Shown: positions 35,495-45,052, counted from the first letter of the stretch. The stretch: 64,000 nucleotides of DNA from Sulfurimonas sp. RIFOXYD12_FULL_33_39 (GCA_001829785.1 MICF01000007.1:248001-312000); one strand, 5' to 3'. The notes: generated by a model not told the origin, from the sequence alone. A program made the numbers and translations.

Positions 35495-36226
35495 ATGATT
35501 GAATTAATTTTTCTTGGTGTAGGTGTTGGGATTTTATCCGGATTTTTCGGTATAGGTGGTGGAACCATACTGGTTCCTTCTCTTTTATTGCTCGGTTATC
35601 AAATTAAAGATGCCATAGGTATCTCAGTTGTACAGATGATTTTTAGTTCTGTTTACGGCAGTTACCTAAATAATAAAAAAGGTACGCTTGATATTGCAAT
35701 GGTAATGACCATAGGTATCGGCGGTTTTTTCGGTGCACTTTTAAGTGGTTTTGTCGCTTCTAGTTTTGACGATAAGACTTTAGAGATTATATTTTTGATT
35801 TTTGCTATCTTTGCTCTTGTGAGACTTTTTTTTAAAACAAAAACGCAACATGTACAAAAGAGTGTTAACAGAGTTATTCTGTTTTTAATAGGTTTGGTAC
35901 TTGGAACTCTTAGTATGATTATAGGCGTAGGCGGAAGTATAATTTTAGTTCCTATATTGGTAGGATTTTTACATGTAGAGCTTAAAAAAGCGATTTCGGC
36001 AGGACTCTTTTTTGTAGTATTTTCATCTATTTCCGGTTTTATTTCTCACTCACTAAGCAGAGAAATTGACTTAAAAAGCGGAGTTATTATAGGTTTGGCA
36101 TCGTTAATAGGCGTTTATGTAGGTATTTTACTTAAAGATAGAGTAGATGCAGTATTGCAAAAAAAATTATTAGTAGGTTTTTATCTTTTAATAGTAATAT
36201 ATTTAATACAAAGAATATTTTTTTAG
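35495..36226 (+). CDS. TauE/SafE-family sulfite/anion exporter
   Basis: 243 residues, mostly hydrophobic, with about seven to eight transmembrane helices. The two pseudo-repeats have G-LSGFFGIGGGTILVPSLL near residues 13-30 and LSMIIGVGGSIILVPILVGF near 143-162, the DUF81/TauE signature. Family members export sulfite, sulfoacetate or related anions. In a sulfur-oxidising host a sulfite role is attractive, but no sulfur gene is adjacent. It precedes uvrA by 16 nt. Confidence 0.88.
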   Translation: MIELIFLGVGVGILSGFFGIGGGTILVPSLLLLGYQIKDAIGISVVQMIFSSVYGSYLNNKKGTLDIAMVMTIGIGGFFGALLSGFVASSFDDKTLEIIFLIFAIFALVRLFFKTKTQHVQKSVNRVILFLIGLVLGTLSMIIGVGGSIILVPILVGFLHVELKKAISAGLFFVVFSSISGFISHSLSREIDLKSGVIIGLASLIGVYVGILLKDRVDAVLQKKLLVGFYLLIVIYLIQRIFF

Positions 36227-36242
36227 AGGAAGTTAGTTATAA

Positions 36243-39071
36243 ATGAAAAATAGAGATGTTATAAAAATAGTAGGTGCGAGAGAAAATAATTTAAAAAATA
36301 TATCGCTTGAGATTCCAAAAAATCAGTTGGTTGTTTTTACTGGGCTAAGCGGAAGCGGAAAATCTACTCTAGCGTTTGATACTCTTTATGCCGAAGGGCA
36401 AAGACGCTACATGGAATCTCTATCATCATATGCAAGACAGTTCCTTGACCGTGTCGGTAAGCCCGATGTTGATAAGATTGAAGGGCTTACTCCGGCTATT
36501 GCAATTGATCAAAAAACTACTTCAAAAAATCCTCGCTCGACGGTGGGAACAATAACTGAAATATATGACTACTTAAGACTTTTATATGCACGTGTCGGTA
36601 TTCAGCACTGTCATAAGTGTAACAAAGAGATTTCTCAAATGAGTGTTTCGGATATCATAGGTGAAGTGGCAAAACTTCCAGAAGGTGCAAAACTTGTTCT
36701 TTTAGCTCCGATAGTAAACGAAAAGAAAGGCGCTTATGCAGACGTGCTTGAATCATTGGTGCATAAAGGTTATGTAAGAGCGATGGTTGACGGCGTTATG
36801 GTGCGTCTTGATGAAGAGATAGAGCTTAGTAAAACTAAAAAACATACTATAAAAGTTGTTATAGATAGAGTTGTTGTAAAAGAGGAAAACAGAGAAAGAA
36901 TAGCGGCTGACGTTGAAAAAGCTCTAAAAGAGAGCTACGGTGAACTAGAAATTGAGATACAAAATCATGAAGAGCTTGGGCTTGTGCGTTCCTATATTCA
37001 TTATAGTGAACATAATGCATGTTTTGATTGTAAAATAAGTTTTGACCCACTTGAACCACTATCTTTCTCTTTTAATTCACCTAAGGGTGCATGTTCTGAG
37101 TGTGATGGACTTGGACTTCGTTATGCGCTTGATCAGGACAAAATAATAGATATAGATTTAAGCATAGAAAGCGGTGCAGTAAAGATAGTTTACGGTTTTA
37201 ACAAAGGATACTATTTTACTTTTTTAAAGGGCTTCTGCGTAGCTAATGACATAGATACCAAAGTTGCATACTCAGAGTTGCCGGATTATCAGAAAAAAGC
37301 GATTTTGCACGGCGGTATAGACGAAATTAGTTTTTTGTGGAAAAATCATGAAGTAAAGAGAGTTTGGCCCGGAATAATTAAAATAGCCTATGACATGTTT
37401 AAAGATGAAAAAGAGCTGGCCGATTACATGAGTGAGAAAAAGTGCAATGTTTGTAACTCTCACAGATTAAAAAAAGAATCACTTGCCGTCAAGGTTGCTT
37501 CAAAAGGGATAGCCGAAATTTTGGATATGCCTATTGCTAAAAGTTACGAGTGGTTTAGCGATAAAAATAATTTCAGTTATCTTACAAAACAGAGTACTCA
37601 AATATCGGCACCGATTTTAAACGAAATAAGAGAGAGACTCTACTTTTTATTTGATGTCGGTCTTGGTTATATAACACTCGGACGTGATGCAAGAACAATC
37701 AGCGGAGGAGAAGCTCAAAGAATCCGCATTGCTTCCCAGATAGGAAGCGGGTTAACCGGTGTTTTATATGTTTTAGATGAGCCTAGCATAGGTTTACACG
37801 AGAGAGATACTCTAAAACTTATCCGTACTTTAAGAAGTCTTCAGGAGAAGGGAAACAGCGTTATAGTGGTTGAACACGACAAAGAGACAATTGAAAATGC
37901 AGACTTTATCGTCGATATCGGAAGCGGTGCAGGAAAATTCGGCGGTGAAGTAGTGTTTGCCGGCACACTTGATAAACTTAAAAAAGCAAAAACACTAACC
38001 GCAGATTATCTTTACGGTCGTAAAAAGATAGAGTATTTTTATAGAAGAGCGCAAGATAAATATATAGAGATAAAAAACGTTACGCTTAACAATATAAGCA
38101 ATTTAAGTGCAAAAATTCCGCTTAATAATTTTGTATGTATAACAGGAGTAAGCGGCAGCGGAAAAAGTTCGTTAATGCTTCAAACTCTTCTTCCTACGGC
38201 TAGAGAATTGTTAAATCATGCCAGAAAAGTAAATAAGGTTGCAGGTGTCGAGATAAGCGGACTTGAACATGTAGATAAAGTAATCTATCTTGACCAAAGC
38301 CCCATAGGTAGAACGCCGCGTTCTAACCCTGCAACATATACGGGTGTTATGGATGAGATAAGAAATCTCTTTGCACAGACAAAAGAGTCTCAGATAAGAG
38401 GATATACAAGCTCAAGATTTAGTTTTAACGTCAAAGGCGGCAGATGCGAAAAGTGTCAGGGCGAAGGTGAAAATAAAATAGAGATGCACTTTTTGCCGGA
38501 CATAATGGTTAAATGTGATACATGCAAAGGCACAAGATACAATCAACAGACGTTAGAGGTGTTTTATAAAGGTAAAACTATCTCAGATGTGCTAAGAATG
38601 AGCGTTGATGAGGCATATGAGTTTTTTAAACCGATACCGAAAATAAATCAAATACTCTCAACACTCGTTGATGTTGGGCTTGGATATATAACTCTTGGAC
38701 AAAATGCGGTAACTCTATCAGGCGGAGAAGCTCAAAGAATCAAACTAAGCAAAGAGTTAAGCCGTAAAGATACCGGCAAAACACTCTATATACTTGATGA
38801 ACCGACAACGGGACTTCATTTTGCCGATGTTGACAGGCTTACCGGAGTTCTACACAAGTTTGTAGAGCTTGGAAACTCGGTTCTTATCATAGAACACAAT
38901 CTTGACATGATAAAAAATGCGGATTATATAATAGATATGGGACCTGAAGGCGGAAGCGGCGGCGGACTTATAATAGCCGAGGGAACACCAGAAGAGTTGG
39001 CAAAAAATCATAAGAAGACACTCTCTTATACAGGAAAGTATTTAGAAAAAGAGCTGGCACTTCATAAGTAG
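36243..39071 (+). CDS. uvrA: excinuclease ABC subunit A
   Basis: 942-residue ABC-type DNA damage sensor of nucleotide excision repair. Walker A boxes are GLSGSGKSTLAF (near residue 34) and GVSGSGKSSLM (near 640). Signature motifs are TISGGEAQRIRIASQIGSGL and TLSGGEAQRIKLSKELS, Walker B VLDEPSIGLHERD and ILDEPTTGLHFAD. Three zinc modules are visible: CHKCNKEIS ... CFDC, CSECDGLG, and CEKCQGEGENK ... CDTCKG. Length is typical (~940). It loads UvrB at lesions. Confidence 0.98.
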   Translation: MKNRDVIKIVGARENNLKNISLEIPKNQLVVFTGLSGSGKSTLAFDTLYAEGQRRYMESLSSYARQFLDRVGKPDVDKIEGLTPAIAIDQKTTSKNPRSTVGTITEIYDYLRLLYARVGIQHCHKCNKEISQMSVSDIIGEVAKLPEGAKLVLLAPIVNEKKGAYADVLESLVHKGYVRAMVDGVMVRLDEEIELSKTKKHTIKVVIDRVVVKEENRERIAADVEKALKESYGELEIEIQNHEELGLVRSYIHYSEHNACFDCKISFDPLEPLSFSFNSPKGACSECDGLGLRYALDQDKIIDIDLSIESGAVKIVYGFNKGYYFTFLKGFCVANDIDTKVAYSELPDYQKKAILHGGIDEISFLWKNHEVKRVWPGIIKIAYDMFKDEKELADYMSEKKCNVCNSHRLKKESLAVKVASKGIAEILDMPIAKSYEWFSDKNNFSYLTKQSTQISAPILNEIRERLYFLFDVGLGYITLGRDARTISGGEAQRIRIASQIGSGLTGVLYVLDEPSIGLHERDTLKLIRTLRSLQEKGNSVIVVEHDKETIENADFIVDIGSGAGKFGGEVVFAGTLDKLKKAKTLTADYLYGRKKIEYFYRRAQDKYIEIKNVTLNNISNLSAKIPLNNFVCITGVSGSGKSSLMLQTLLPTARELLNHARKVNKVAGVEISGLEHVDKVIYLDQSPIGRTPRSNPATYTGVMDEIRNLFAQTKESQIRGYTSSRFSFNVKGGRCEKCQGEGENKIEMHFLPDIMVKCDTCKGTRYNQQTLEVFYKGKTISDVLRMSVDEAYEFFKPIPKINQILSTLVDVGLGYITLGQNAVTLSGGEAQRIKLSKELSRKDTGKTLYILDEPTTGLHFADVDRLTGVLHKFVELGNSVLIIEHNLDMIKNADYIIDMGPEGGSGGGLIIAEGTPEELAKNHKKTLSYTGKYLEKELALHK

Positions 39072-39097
39072 TTTAAAATATTTAGAGGGAGTTAATC

Positions 39098-40519
39098 ATG
39101 AAAGTTTTACTTACCGGTGCAAACGGATATATCGGAAGAAGGTTAAAAAACATACTTAAAAATCAAAAAGATGTTGAACTTAGAATTTTTGTACGAAATA
39201 AAAAAAGTCTATCAAAAGAGATACTAGAACATTTTGAAATTTTTGAAGGAGATACTTTTGATAAAGATGCTCTTAAAAAAGCACTTTGCGGAGTTGATAC
39301 GGCTTACTATCTTATTCACTCTCTAAATAAAGAAAATTATAAAGAGTTAGACAAGCTCTCAGCGCAAAATTTTATAGATATTGCAGACGAGTGCGGTGTA
39401 AAAAGAGTTATATATCTAGGCGGTCTGGGAGTGAAAAACAGCGATACCAGTAAACATCTTCTTAGCAGAATAGAGACAGGCGAAGTGCTGAGTTCTTCAA
39501 AAAATGTTCAAACTATCTGGGTGCGTGCAGGCGTAATCATAGGCTCTGGAAGTGCAAGTTTTGAGATTATAAGGAATCTTGTAGAAAAATTACCTTTTAT
39601 GATTACTCCAAGATGGGTTGACACTTACGCTCAACCTATTGCTGTCGATGATGTAATAAACTATCTTGTCTCATCTCTGCATCTTGAGTATGACAAAAAT
39701 CTCATTGTAGATATAGGCTCATCTAAAATGAGTTACAGAGATATGATGCTTCATACGGCAACTGCATTAGGTCTCAAAAGGTATCTTATCCCTGTGCCTT
39801 TTATGAGTATAAATCTATCTTCGTATTGGTTAAATCTTTTTACGCCTGTACCTTTTAGCGTCGCAAAAGCATTGATAGAGGGGCTAAAATCAGAAGTAAC
39901 TATACAAAACGATAATGCAAAAATATATTTTGCAGATATTATACCTATAAGCTATATTGATGCCGTAAGAAAAGCAGTTCAAGAGATACAACAGCATCAG
40001 GTAATAAGCAGATGGAGTGATGCCGAAGGCTCTTCATGGGATGATATACATACAAAAGAGATAAATGATGCTATTTTTGTAGATAGAAAAGAATCAGATA
40101 TCAGTTCTTACGATAAAGATAAAATTTTTAAAGCTATAAAATCTATTGGCGGTGAAAACGGTTGGTTTGATTATGACTTTTTATGGGAAATAAGAGGCAT
40201 AGTAGATAAAGCGCTTGGTGGAGCAGGACTAAATCGCGGGAGAAGAGACGATTGTGATTTAAGGCTTGGAGAGTGCCTTGACTTTTGGAGAGTTGAAGAT
40301 ATAAAAGAGGGAGAAAGACTGCTTCTTTTTGCTCAGATGAAAGTTCCAGGTTCTGCATGGCTTGAATTTAAAATAGATGGCGATAAGCTTATACAGTCGG
40401 CATATTTTTATCCTAAAGGGATATGGGGCAGGATTTACTGGTATATTTTTATACCTATGCACTATCTAATATTTAACAATATGATAAAAAGTATATTAAA
40501 AAACAGTTTAAAAATTTAA
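39098..40519 (+). CDS. SDR-type NAD(P)-binding protein with DUF2867 domain
   Basis: 473 residues. The N-terminal atypical short-chain dehydrogenase fold begins VLLTGANGYIGRRLKNILKN (GxxGxxG), with AYYLIHSLNKENYKELDKLS, VKRVIYLGGLG and IWVRAGVIIGSGSASFEI. The C-terminal ~170 residues (GWFDYDFLWEIRGIVDKALG ... GRRDDCDLRLGECLDFWRVE) are the DUF2867 module. The fusion is widespread in proteobacteria, with unknown substrate. It follows uvrA by 26 nt and overlaps the convergent ychJ-like gene by 4 nt. Confidence 0.87.
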   Translation: MKVLLTGANGYIGRRLKNILKNQKDVELRIFVRNKKSLSKEILEHFEIFEGDTFDKDALKKALCGVDTAYYLIHSLNKENYKELDKLSAQNFIDIADECGVKRVIYLGGLGVKNSDTSKHLLSRIETGEVLSSSKNVQTIWVRAGVIIGSGSASFEIIRNLVEKLPFMITPRWVDTYAQPIAVDDVINYLVSSLHLEYDKNLIVDIGSSKMSYRDMMLHTATALGLKRYLIPVPFMSINLSSYWLNLFTPVPFSVAKALIEGLKSEVTIQNDNAKIYFADIIPISYIDAVRKAVQEIQQHQVISRWSDAEGSSWDDIHTKEINDAIFVDRKESDISSYDKDKIFKAIKSIGGENGWFDYDFLWEIRGIVDKALGGAGLNRGRRDDCDLRLGECLDFWRVEDIKEGERLLLFAQMKVPGSAWLEFKIDGDKLIQSAYFYPKGIWGRIYWYIFIPMHYLIFNNMIKSILKNSLKI

Positions 40520-40965
40520 AGATTTTTTATTTCACAGCATTTTTTATATTTTTTGCCGCTTTTGCATGGACACAGCTCATTTCTCTCTATTTTTGAGCTA
40601 AAAAGCTTACCGTCATTGTAGAACCATTCACCGTTTTCATAAATAAAATTGCTTCTCTCATGTTGCACTTTTACGCCTTCGTTATCTTTATAATATGCCT
40701 TAAATTCAACAATATTATCTTCTACATGTAAAACTTCAAGACCAAGCCATACAACACTTTTAGCGTACTCTTCTATAAGTTCTACATCATCTTCAAAGCG
40801 ATTCTCTTTGACTGTAGTTTTTACTATGTAGTAACCGTCTCCTAAAACATAAGCGCTGTATCTGCTTCTCATAAGCTGCTCTGTAGTAGAAGGTTTTGAT
40901 CTATTCTTTAAAAATGGCTCGCAACACTCACTAAACTCTTTTTTACTATCACAATAACATGTCAT
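40516..40965 (-). CDS. YchJ-family SEC-C protein
   Basis: 149 residues with SEC-C zinc motifs at both ends: CYCDSKKEFSECCEPFL at the N-terminus and ELCPCKSGKKYKKCCE at the C-terminus. The middle (AEQLMRSRYSAYVLGDGYYI-like TTEQLMRSRYSAY) is the YchJ domain. The protein is cytoplasmic and metal-binding; function unknown. Converges on the SDR gene. Confidence 0.9.
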   Translation of the reverse strand: MTCYCDSKKEFSECCEPFLKNRSKPSTTEQLMRSRYSAYVLGDGYYIVKTTVKENRFEDDVELIEEYAKSVVWLGLEVLHVEDNIVEFKAYYKDNEGVKVQHERSNFIYENGEWFYNDGKLFSSKIERNELCPCKSGKKYKKCCEIKNL

Positions 40966-40991
40966 CAGGACTCTTTTTTGTAAATTATAAA

Positions 40992-41891
40992 CTATGTAAT
41001 AAAATTATACACAATCCATGTTGTTAAAAATGAGAGCAGTATTCCATACCCGACAATTGATGAACTAAGTCTTGGTGCTAGTCCTGCCATTGAAGCGACT
41101 GCGGCAGCCGTAATCATCGGTGCCATTGAGGCTTCCATAATAGATATAAGTGCAGCTTGATTTTCCCATGAAAAGATATAGCATAAAACAATAGCTATTA
41201 TAGGAGCTAAAACAAGTTTTGTACTAAGCGCCAGAACAAACGGTTTTAAATCATTCAAAGGCAGTTTAAACCTTAATTGGAGTCCTACCGCAACTAAAGC
41301 AAGGGGAACGATAGTGCTTGCAAGCGAAGACAAGACGCTATCAATAATAGGATAAAAAGATGTTCCTATAAAAAAAAGAGAAATAATCAGAGCTAAAAAA
41401 GGCGGAAATGTTGCTATTTTTAAAGCAATCGCTTTTATGTTTACGTTTGTTGTACTTGAATAATAGACCGATATAAACGTCCCATAAGTTGCAAGTGCAA
41501 TAAAAGAACCTAGTTGGTCATACATTAAAACGTATCCAAGAGATTTTTCTCCAAAATAGGCCATCATTATAGGGATACCAAGATAAGATGTGTTTCCTAA
41601 AACCCCGACAAGCATTAAAGAACCTGTAATTTCTTTTGAAAATGAGAGTAGTTTTGAGAAATAAAATATAAATATGGCACTGCTTCCCATAACAACCCAG
41701 GCAATAAAAACAGGAATGAAAACCTCATAAGAGAATTGAAGCTTTGGAATCTGCAAAAGTATCATTGCAGGAGCGGATATATAGAGTATAAACTGATTTA
41801 AAATAATCGGTGCATCTTTTGGAAAAATATCCAATCTGTTTATAATATATCCTATAAAAACAGCGCTAAAAATAAGTGCAAAATTTTCCAT
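40992..41891 (-). CDS. AEC-family permease
   Basis: About 299 residues from the ATG at 41891 (MENFALIFSAVFIGYIINRL), ten hydrophobic helices in the auxin-efflux-carrier pattern: FILYISAPAMILLQIPKL, VGVLGNTSYLGIPIMMAYFG and the C-terminal EASMAPMITAAAVASMAGLA. A TTG further upstream at 41933 would extend the frame, but that part is the end of an IS remnant, so it is not used. Substrates in the family are anions such as malate. No operon partner. Confidence 0.85.
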   Translation of the reverse strand: MENFALIFSAVFIGYIINRLDIFPKDAPIILNQFILYISAPAMILLQIPKLQFSYEVFIPVFIAWVVMGSSAIFIFYFSKLLSFSKEITGSLMLVGVLGNTSYLGIPIMMAYFGEKSLGYVLMYDQLGSFIALATYGTFISVYYSSTTNVNIKAIALKIATFPPFLALIISLFFIGTSFYPIIDSVLSSLASTIVPLALVAVGLQLRFKLPLNDLKPFVLALSTKLVLAPIIAIVLCYIFSWENQAALISIMEASMAPMITAAAVASMAGLAPRLSSSIVGYGILLSFLTTWIVYNFIT

Positions 41892-41926
41892 TTTTAAAAT
41901 TCTTTTTATTAAGTTTGTAAGTATAT

Positions 41927-42143
41927 AACTCAACTTTCTAGTTAAACAAAAAGGGTTTGAAAGTTGCTTAATCCATAAGAAAGACTCGTAGCAGATGGAT
42001 TCTTATGAAAGAGAACATAATAGCAGTGTTTTGTTTAGTGTATGATTTATTAAGAGCTATGGGTATAGAAGATGATTTTCGTACAAAAATTTGTAACGCA
42101 GTTAAAGTTGTCCGATGAACATAAACAACTAGCAATTTGAGTT
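41927..42143. mobile_element. 217-bp internally deleted insertion sequence
   Basis: The left end AACTCAACTTTCTAGTT (41927-41943) and right end AACTAGCAATTTGAGTT (42127-42143) are inverted repeats matching at 15 of 17 positions. Between them lies a shortened transposase frame. The right ~42 bp repeat at 28320-28361. No clear target duplication is visible. The element fills most of the 331 bp between the AEC permease and pepA and could carry promoter or terminator sequence for either. Confidence 0.65.
42005..42118 (+). pseudogene. transposase remnant, N-terminus joined to C-terminal end
   Basis: A 37-codon frame encodes MKENIIAVFCLVYDLLRAMG, then IEDDFRTKICNAVKVVR. The first part has the look of a DDE transposase N-terminus (I--FCLVDDLLKALGI-DD type), and the last codons KVVR-stop equal the C-terminal end of the 28.2-kb fragment. 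The catalytic centre is deleted. It lies inside the 17-bp inverted repeats of the 217-bp element. Confidence 0.45.
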
Positions 42144-42222
42144 TTAGCTAGTATAAATCTATATAAAAAATTTAGAATTATTGGATAAACTTACATTAAA
42201 AATCAAAACACAAGAGCGAGAA

Positions 42223-43641
42223 ATGAATATTAAATTACTAAATAGAGAATTAGACGAAGTTGCATCGGATGTGACGGTTGTTTTTTTAAAAAAAGATGAA
42301 CTTGCAGAGAATGAACATGTAGCAATTTTGCAAAAAGCAGGATTTAAAGCAGAACAGGACACTACATGTTTTTTATATGAAAAAGGGTTGCTTTTTTGCG
42401 GTATTGATAGCAAAAAAAGTGATGATTTAAGAAGTGCTACATCTGTTGTTATTAAAGCACTCAAGAGTTCAAACTTTAAATCCGCAAAAGTACATGTAGA
42501 GAAAAAATCAACTATTAGTGCGCTTGTAGAGGGTTTTGTATTGGGCGGATATGAGTTTAACGAATACAAATCAGAGGTTAAAAACAGCGAATTTAAAGAG
42601 GTTTTTTTAACCTCAAACGATATTGATTTTAGTAACTTAGAGTCAATTTTTAATGAAGCTATGATAGTTGCAGAGGCTACATGTTTTACTCGCGACATAG
42701 TAAACAAAGCACCGCAAGAAATTAACCCACAAACACTTAGTGACGTAGCAAAAAAATTAGCCAAAGATAACAATTTAGAGTGCAATATTTTGAACGAGGA
42801 TGATTTAGCAAAAGAGAAGATGGGCGCGATGCTTGCAGTAGGTCGTGCTTCCGTTCATGAAAGTGCTTTAATACATCTAAGCTATAAACCTAAAAATCCT
42901 AAAAAAGTTATTACGCTTGTTGGAAAAGGTCTTACTTATGACAGCGGCGGACTTAGCCTAAAAGCTGCTACTTCTATGGTTACTATGAAGATGGATAAAG
43001 CAGGTGCATGTGCAGTTCTTGGAATCATAAAAGCGGTAAGCGAACTAAAGCTTGATGTTGAAGTTCATGCATTTATCGGCGCGGTTGAAAATATGGTTGG
43101 CGGAAATGCTTACAAACCAGATGATGTATTGGTTTCAAGAAGTAAAACTACTATTGAAGTAAGAAATACAGATGCAGAGGGTCGTTTAGTTTTAGCAGAT
43201 GTTTTAGACTATGCGCAAGACAGCGTAAAAGAGGCAGACTATATCTTTGACTTTGCAACTTTAACGGGTGCTTGTATGATTGCTCTTGGTCAATTTACAA
43301 GCGGGATTATGGGGCATTCTCATAAACTCAAACACGATATATCTAAAGCAGGAAGTGATTCAGGAGAGATGGTAAGCTCACTTCCGTTTAACAAACATCT
43401 TAAAAAACTTCTAAAGAGCGAAATCGCCGACATTAGCAATACGGCTTCAAAGCCTTACGGCGGAGCTATAACTGCAGGAATGTTTTTGGATAAATTTATC
43501 CGTGAAGAGAACAAAAACAAATGGATGCACTTTGACATAGCGGGAACTGCATATACAGAAAGCCCGTGGGACTGTAATGTTTACGGTGCAACGGGTGCAG
43601 GAGTACGTTTGATGTGTGAATTTATCAAAGATATAAAATAG
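42223..43641 (+). CDS. pepA: leucyl aminopeptidase
   Basis: 472 residues from the ATG at 42223 (MNIKLLNRELDEVASDVTVV); a TTG 42 nt upstream is in frame but lies beside the IS remnant. M17 metallopeptidase that removes N-terminal residues from peptides. The catalytic part has VGKGLTYDSGGLSLKAATSM (Zn/Lys), MDKAGACAVLGIIKA and the family signature NTDAEGRLVLADVLDYAQ. Complete at the C-terminus. It is followed by a weak TGCCTAAAGGCA hairpin. Confidence 0.95.
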   Translation: MNIKLLNRELDEVASDVTVVFLKKDELAENEHVAILQKAGFKAEQDTTCFLYEKGLLFCGIDSKKSDDLRSATSVVIKALKSSNFKSAKVHVEKKSTISALVEGFVLGGYEFNEYKSEVKNSEFKEVFLTSNDIDFSNLESIFNEAMIVAEATCFTRDIVNKAPQEINPQTLSDVAKKLAKDNNLECNILNEDDLAKEKMGAMLAVGRASVHESALIHLSYKPKNPKKVITLVGKGLTYDSGGLSLKAATSMVTMKMDKAGACAVLGIIKAVSELKLDVEVHAFIGAVENMVGGNAYKPDDVLVSRSKTTIEVRNTDAEGRLVLADVLDYAQDSVKEADYIFDFATLTGACMIALGQFTSGIMGHSHKLKHDISKAGSDSGEMVSSLPFNKHLKKLLKSEIADISNTASKPYGGAITAGMFLDKFIREENKNKWMHFDIAGTAYTESPWDCNVYGATGAGVRLMCEFIKDIK

Positions 43642-43648
43642 TTTTTTT

Positions 43649-43661
43649 GCCTAAAGGCACA
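43649..43661 (+). terminator. small hairpin after pepA
   Basis: TGCCTAAAGGCA closes a 5-bp stem soon after the pepA stop, inside a T-rich stretch. Weak, but in terminator position. Confidence 0.35.
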
Positions 43662-43679
43662 ATTTATTTTTAAAATCAT

Positions 43680-43703
43680 ATAATCCATGCATGCATGGAT
43701 TAT
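43680..43703. promoter_or_regulatory. 24-bp perfect palindrome over the ZIP gene start codon
   Basis: The sequence reads the same on both strands across 24 bases, with the core ATGCATGCAT and arms ATAATCC / GGATTAT. The start codon of the ZIP transporter gene at 43691 lies inside it, and no Shine-Dalgarno sequence precedes it. It may be a repressor operator, or an RNA fold that hides the start codon. Confidence 0.55.
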
Positions 43704-44536
43704 CAATTGAAACTTTACTATTTGCTTTTATGCTTACTCTTTTAGCAGGAATGGCAACATCCATAGGTGCTGTGTTGGCATTTTTTTCAAAAAGTAAAAA
43801 CTATACCGTTTTATCAATAGGTATGGGATTTTCCGCAGGTGTTATGATTTATGTCTCCTTTGTAGAGATTTTAGCAAAATCAAAAAATTCATTTATTCTT
43901 CTTTACTCAAATGAAATTACAGGTGAAACTTTAAGCGTTTTATGTTTTTTTGCAGGTATTTTATTTAGTGCCGTAATTGATAGAATAATCCCTGATGATG
44001 TTAATCCGCATGAGACAAAAAGCAATAGTGAACTTTTAGAACTAAAGTCCGAGAATAAAAACCAAATGTTCAATAACTCTTTACTCAAAAGAACAGGAGT
44101 ATTTACGGCGCTAGCTATTGCGATACATAATTTTCCCGAAGGCTTTGCAACTTTTGTATCAGCGCTTCATAATCCCAGCGTAGGAATAACTATAGCATTT
44201 GCGATTGCTCTTCACAACATACCCGAAGGTATGGCGGTATCTCTACCTATATATCACGCAACAGGAGATAAAAAAAGTGCATTTTGGTATGCAACACTAT
44301 CAGGTTTTGCAGAACCTATAGGAGCACTTGTAGGCTTTTTTTTACTATTCCCGTTTATGGGAGAAGCAACACTTGGGATAACATTCGGGTTAGTTGCAGG
44401 TATAATGATTTATATATCTTTTGATGAGCTTCTACCAGCTGCAAGGGTTTACGGAAATGCCCATACAACCATAGCAGGAATAACTTTGGGAATGCTAGTA
44501 ATGGCACTAAGTTTAATAGGATTTAAATTAGTATAA
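43691..44536 (+). CDS. ZIP-family metal transporter (ZupT-like)
   Basis: 281 residues with about eight membrane helices. Diagnostic segments are GMGFSAGVMIYVSFVEIL near residues 50-65, AIAIHNFPEGFATFVSALHN and FAIALHNIPEGMAVSLPIYH, both with the metal-binding HN-PEG motif of helices 4 and 5. Family members import zinc and other divalent cations. The cytoplasmic loop (DDVNPHETKSNSELL) has a His. Three ATGs at 43687, 43691 and 43695 are close; the frame at 43691 is the only one that opens to the protein. Confidence 0.9.
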   Translation: MHGLSIETLLFAFMLTLLAGMATSIGAVLAFFSKSKNYTVLSIGMGFSAGVMIYVSFVEILAKSKNSFILLYSNEITGETLSVLCFFAGILFSAVIDRIIPDDVNPHETKSNSELLELKSENKNQMFNNSLLKRTGVFTALAIAIHNFPEGFATFVSALHNPSVGITIAFAIALHNIPEGMAVSLPIYHATGDKKSAFWYATLSGFAEPIGALVGFFLLFPFMGEATLGITFGLVAGIMIYISFDELLPAARVYGNAHTTIAGITLGMLVMALSLIGFKLV

Positions 44537-44557
44537 ATTAAAGGAAATATATCTTAC

Positions 44558-45052
44558 ATGTATGTTGATATAAAAAAACCTACTCTTTTTTTATTTACGG
44601 ATGCAAGCGTAGATCCACAAACAAATGTGGGCTACGGTGCTTATATGCTTTTGTGCGAATTTGAAGTTGAAGCGCCATTTTCCATACTAAAAGAGAAGAT
44701 TAAAACCAGAAGATTTAAAAATACTACGTCCTCAAAACTAGAACTTGAAACGCTGCTATGGGCATTAGGCAAAATATGTGCAAAAAATCATAAAATAATT
44801 ATCTTCACTGATTCACAAAACACTATTAGTCTAAAAAGCAGGCAAGAGAGACTTGAAAAAAACAACTATATGACCAAAAAAAATATGCACATAAAAAATT
44901 ATAGGTTATACAAAAGATTTTTTGTATTAACAAAAAGATTTGAGTGTGACCTCATTAAAGTAAAAGGTCATAAAAAAACCGAAGATAAAGACATAGTCGA
45001 TAAATTTTTTACACTTGTCGATAAAGCATCAAGAGAAGCTCTGCGAGATTAG
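44558..45052 (+). CDS. ribonuclease H-like protein
   Basis: 164 residues of RNase HI fold: FLFTDASVDPQTNVGYGAYM (first Asp), SSKLELETLLWALGK (Glu), KIIIFTDSQNTISLKSRQ (second Asp), and LIKVKGHKKTEDKDIVDKFF (His and last Asp) are the DEDD residues. RNase HI cleaves RNA of RNA-DNA hybrids. It is a divergent type; the main rnhA or rnhB may be elsewhere. It follows the ZIP gene by 21 nt and precedes ychF. Confidence 0.8.
   Translation: MYVDIKKPTLFLFTDASVDPQTNVGYGAYMLLCEFEVEAPFSILKEKIKTRRFKNTTSSKLELETLLWALGKICAKNHKIIIFTDSQNTISLKSRQERLEKNNYMTKKNMHIKNYRLYKRFFVLTKRFECDLIKVKGHKKTEDKDIVDKFFTLVDKASREALRD

Noticed and set aside
42159..42785. 208-codon minus-strand frame opposite pepA
   Set aside because: It is antisense to clear, conserved pepA sequence, rich in Ser and Phe/Leu as expected from a mirror of AT-rich coding, and has no ribosome site.
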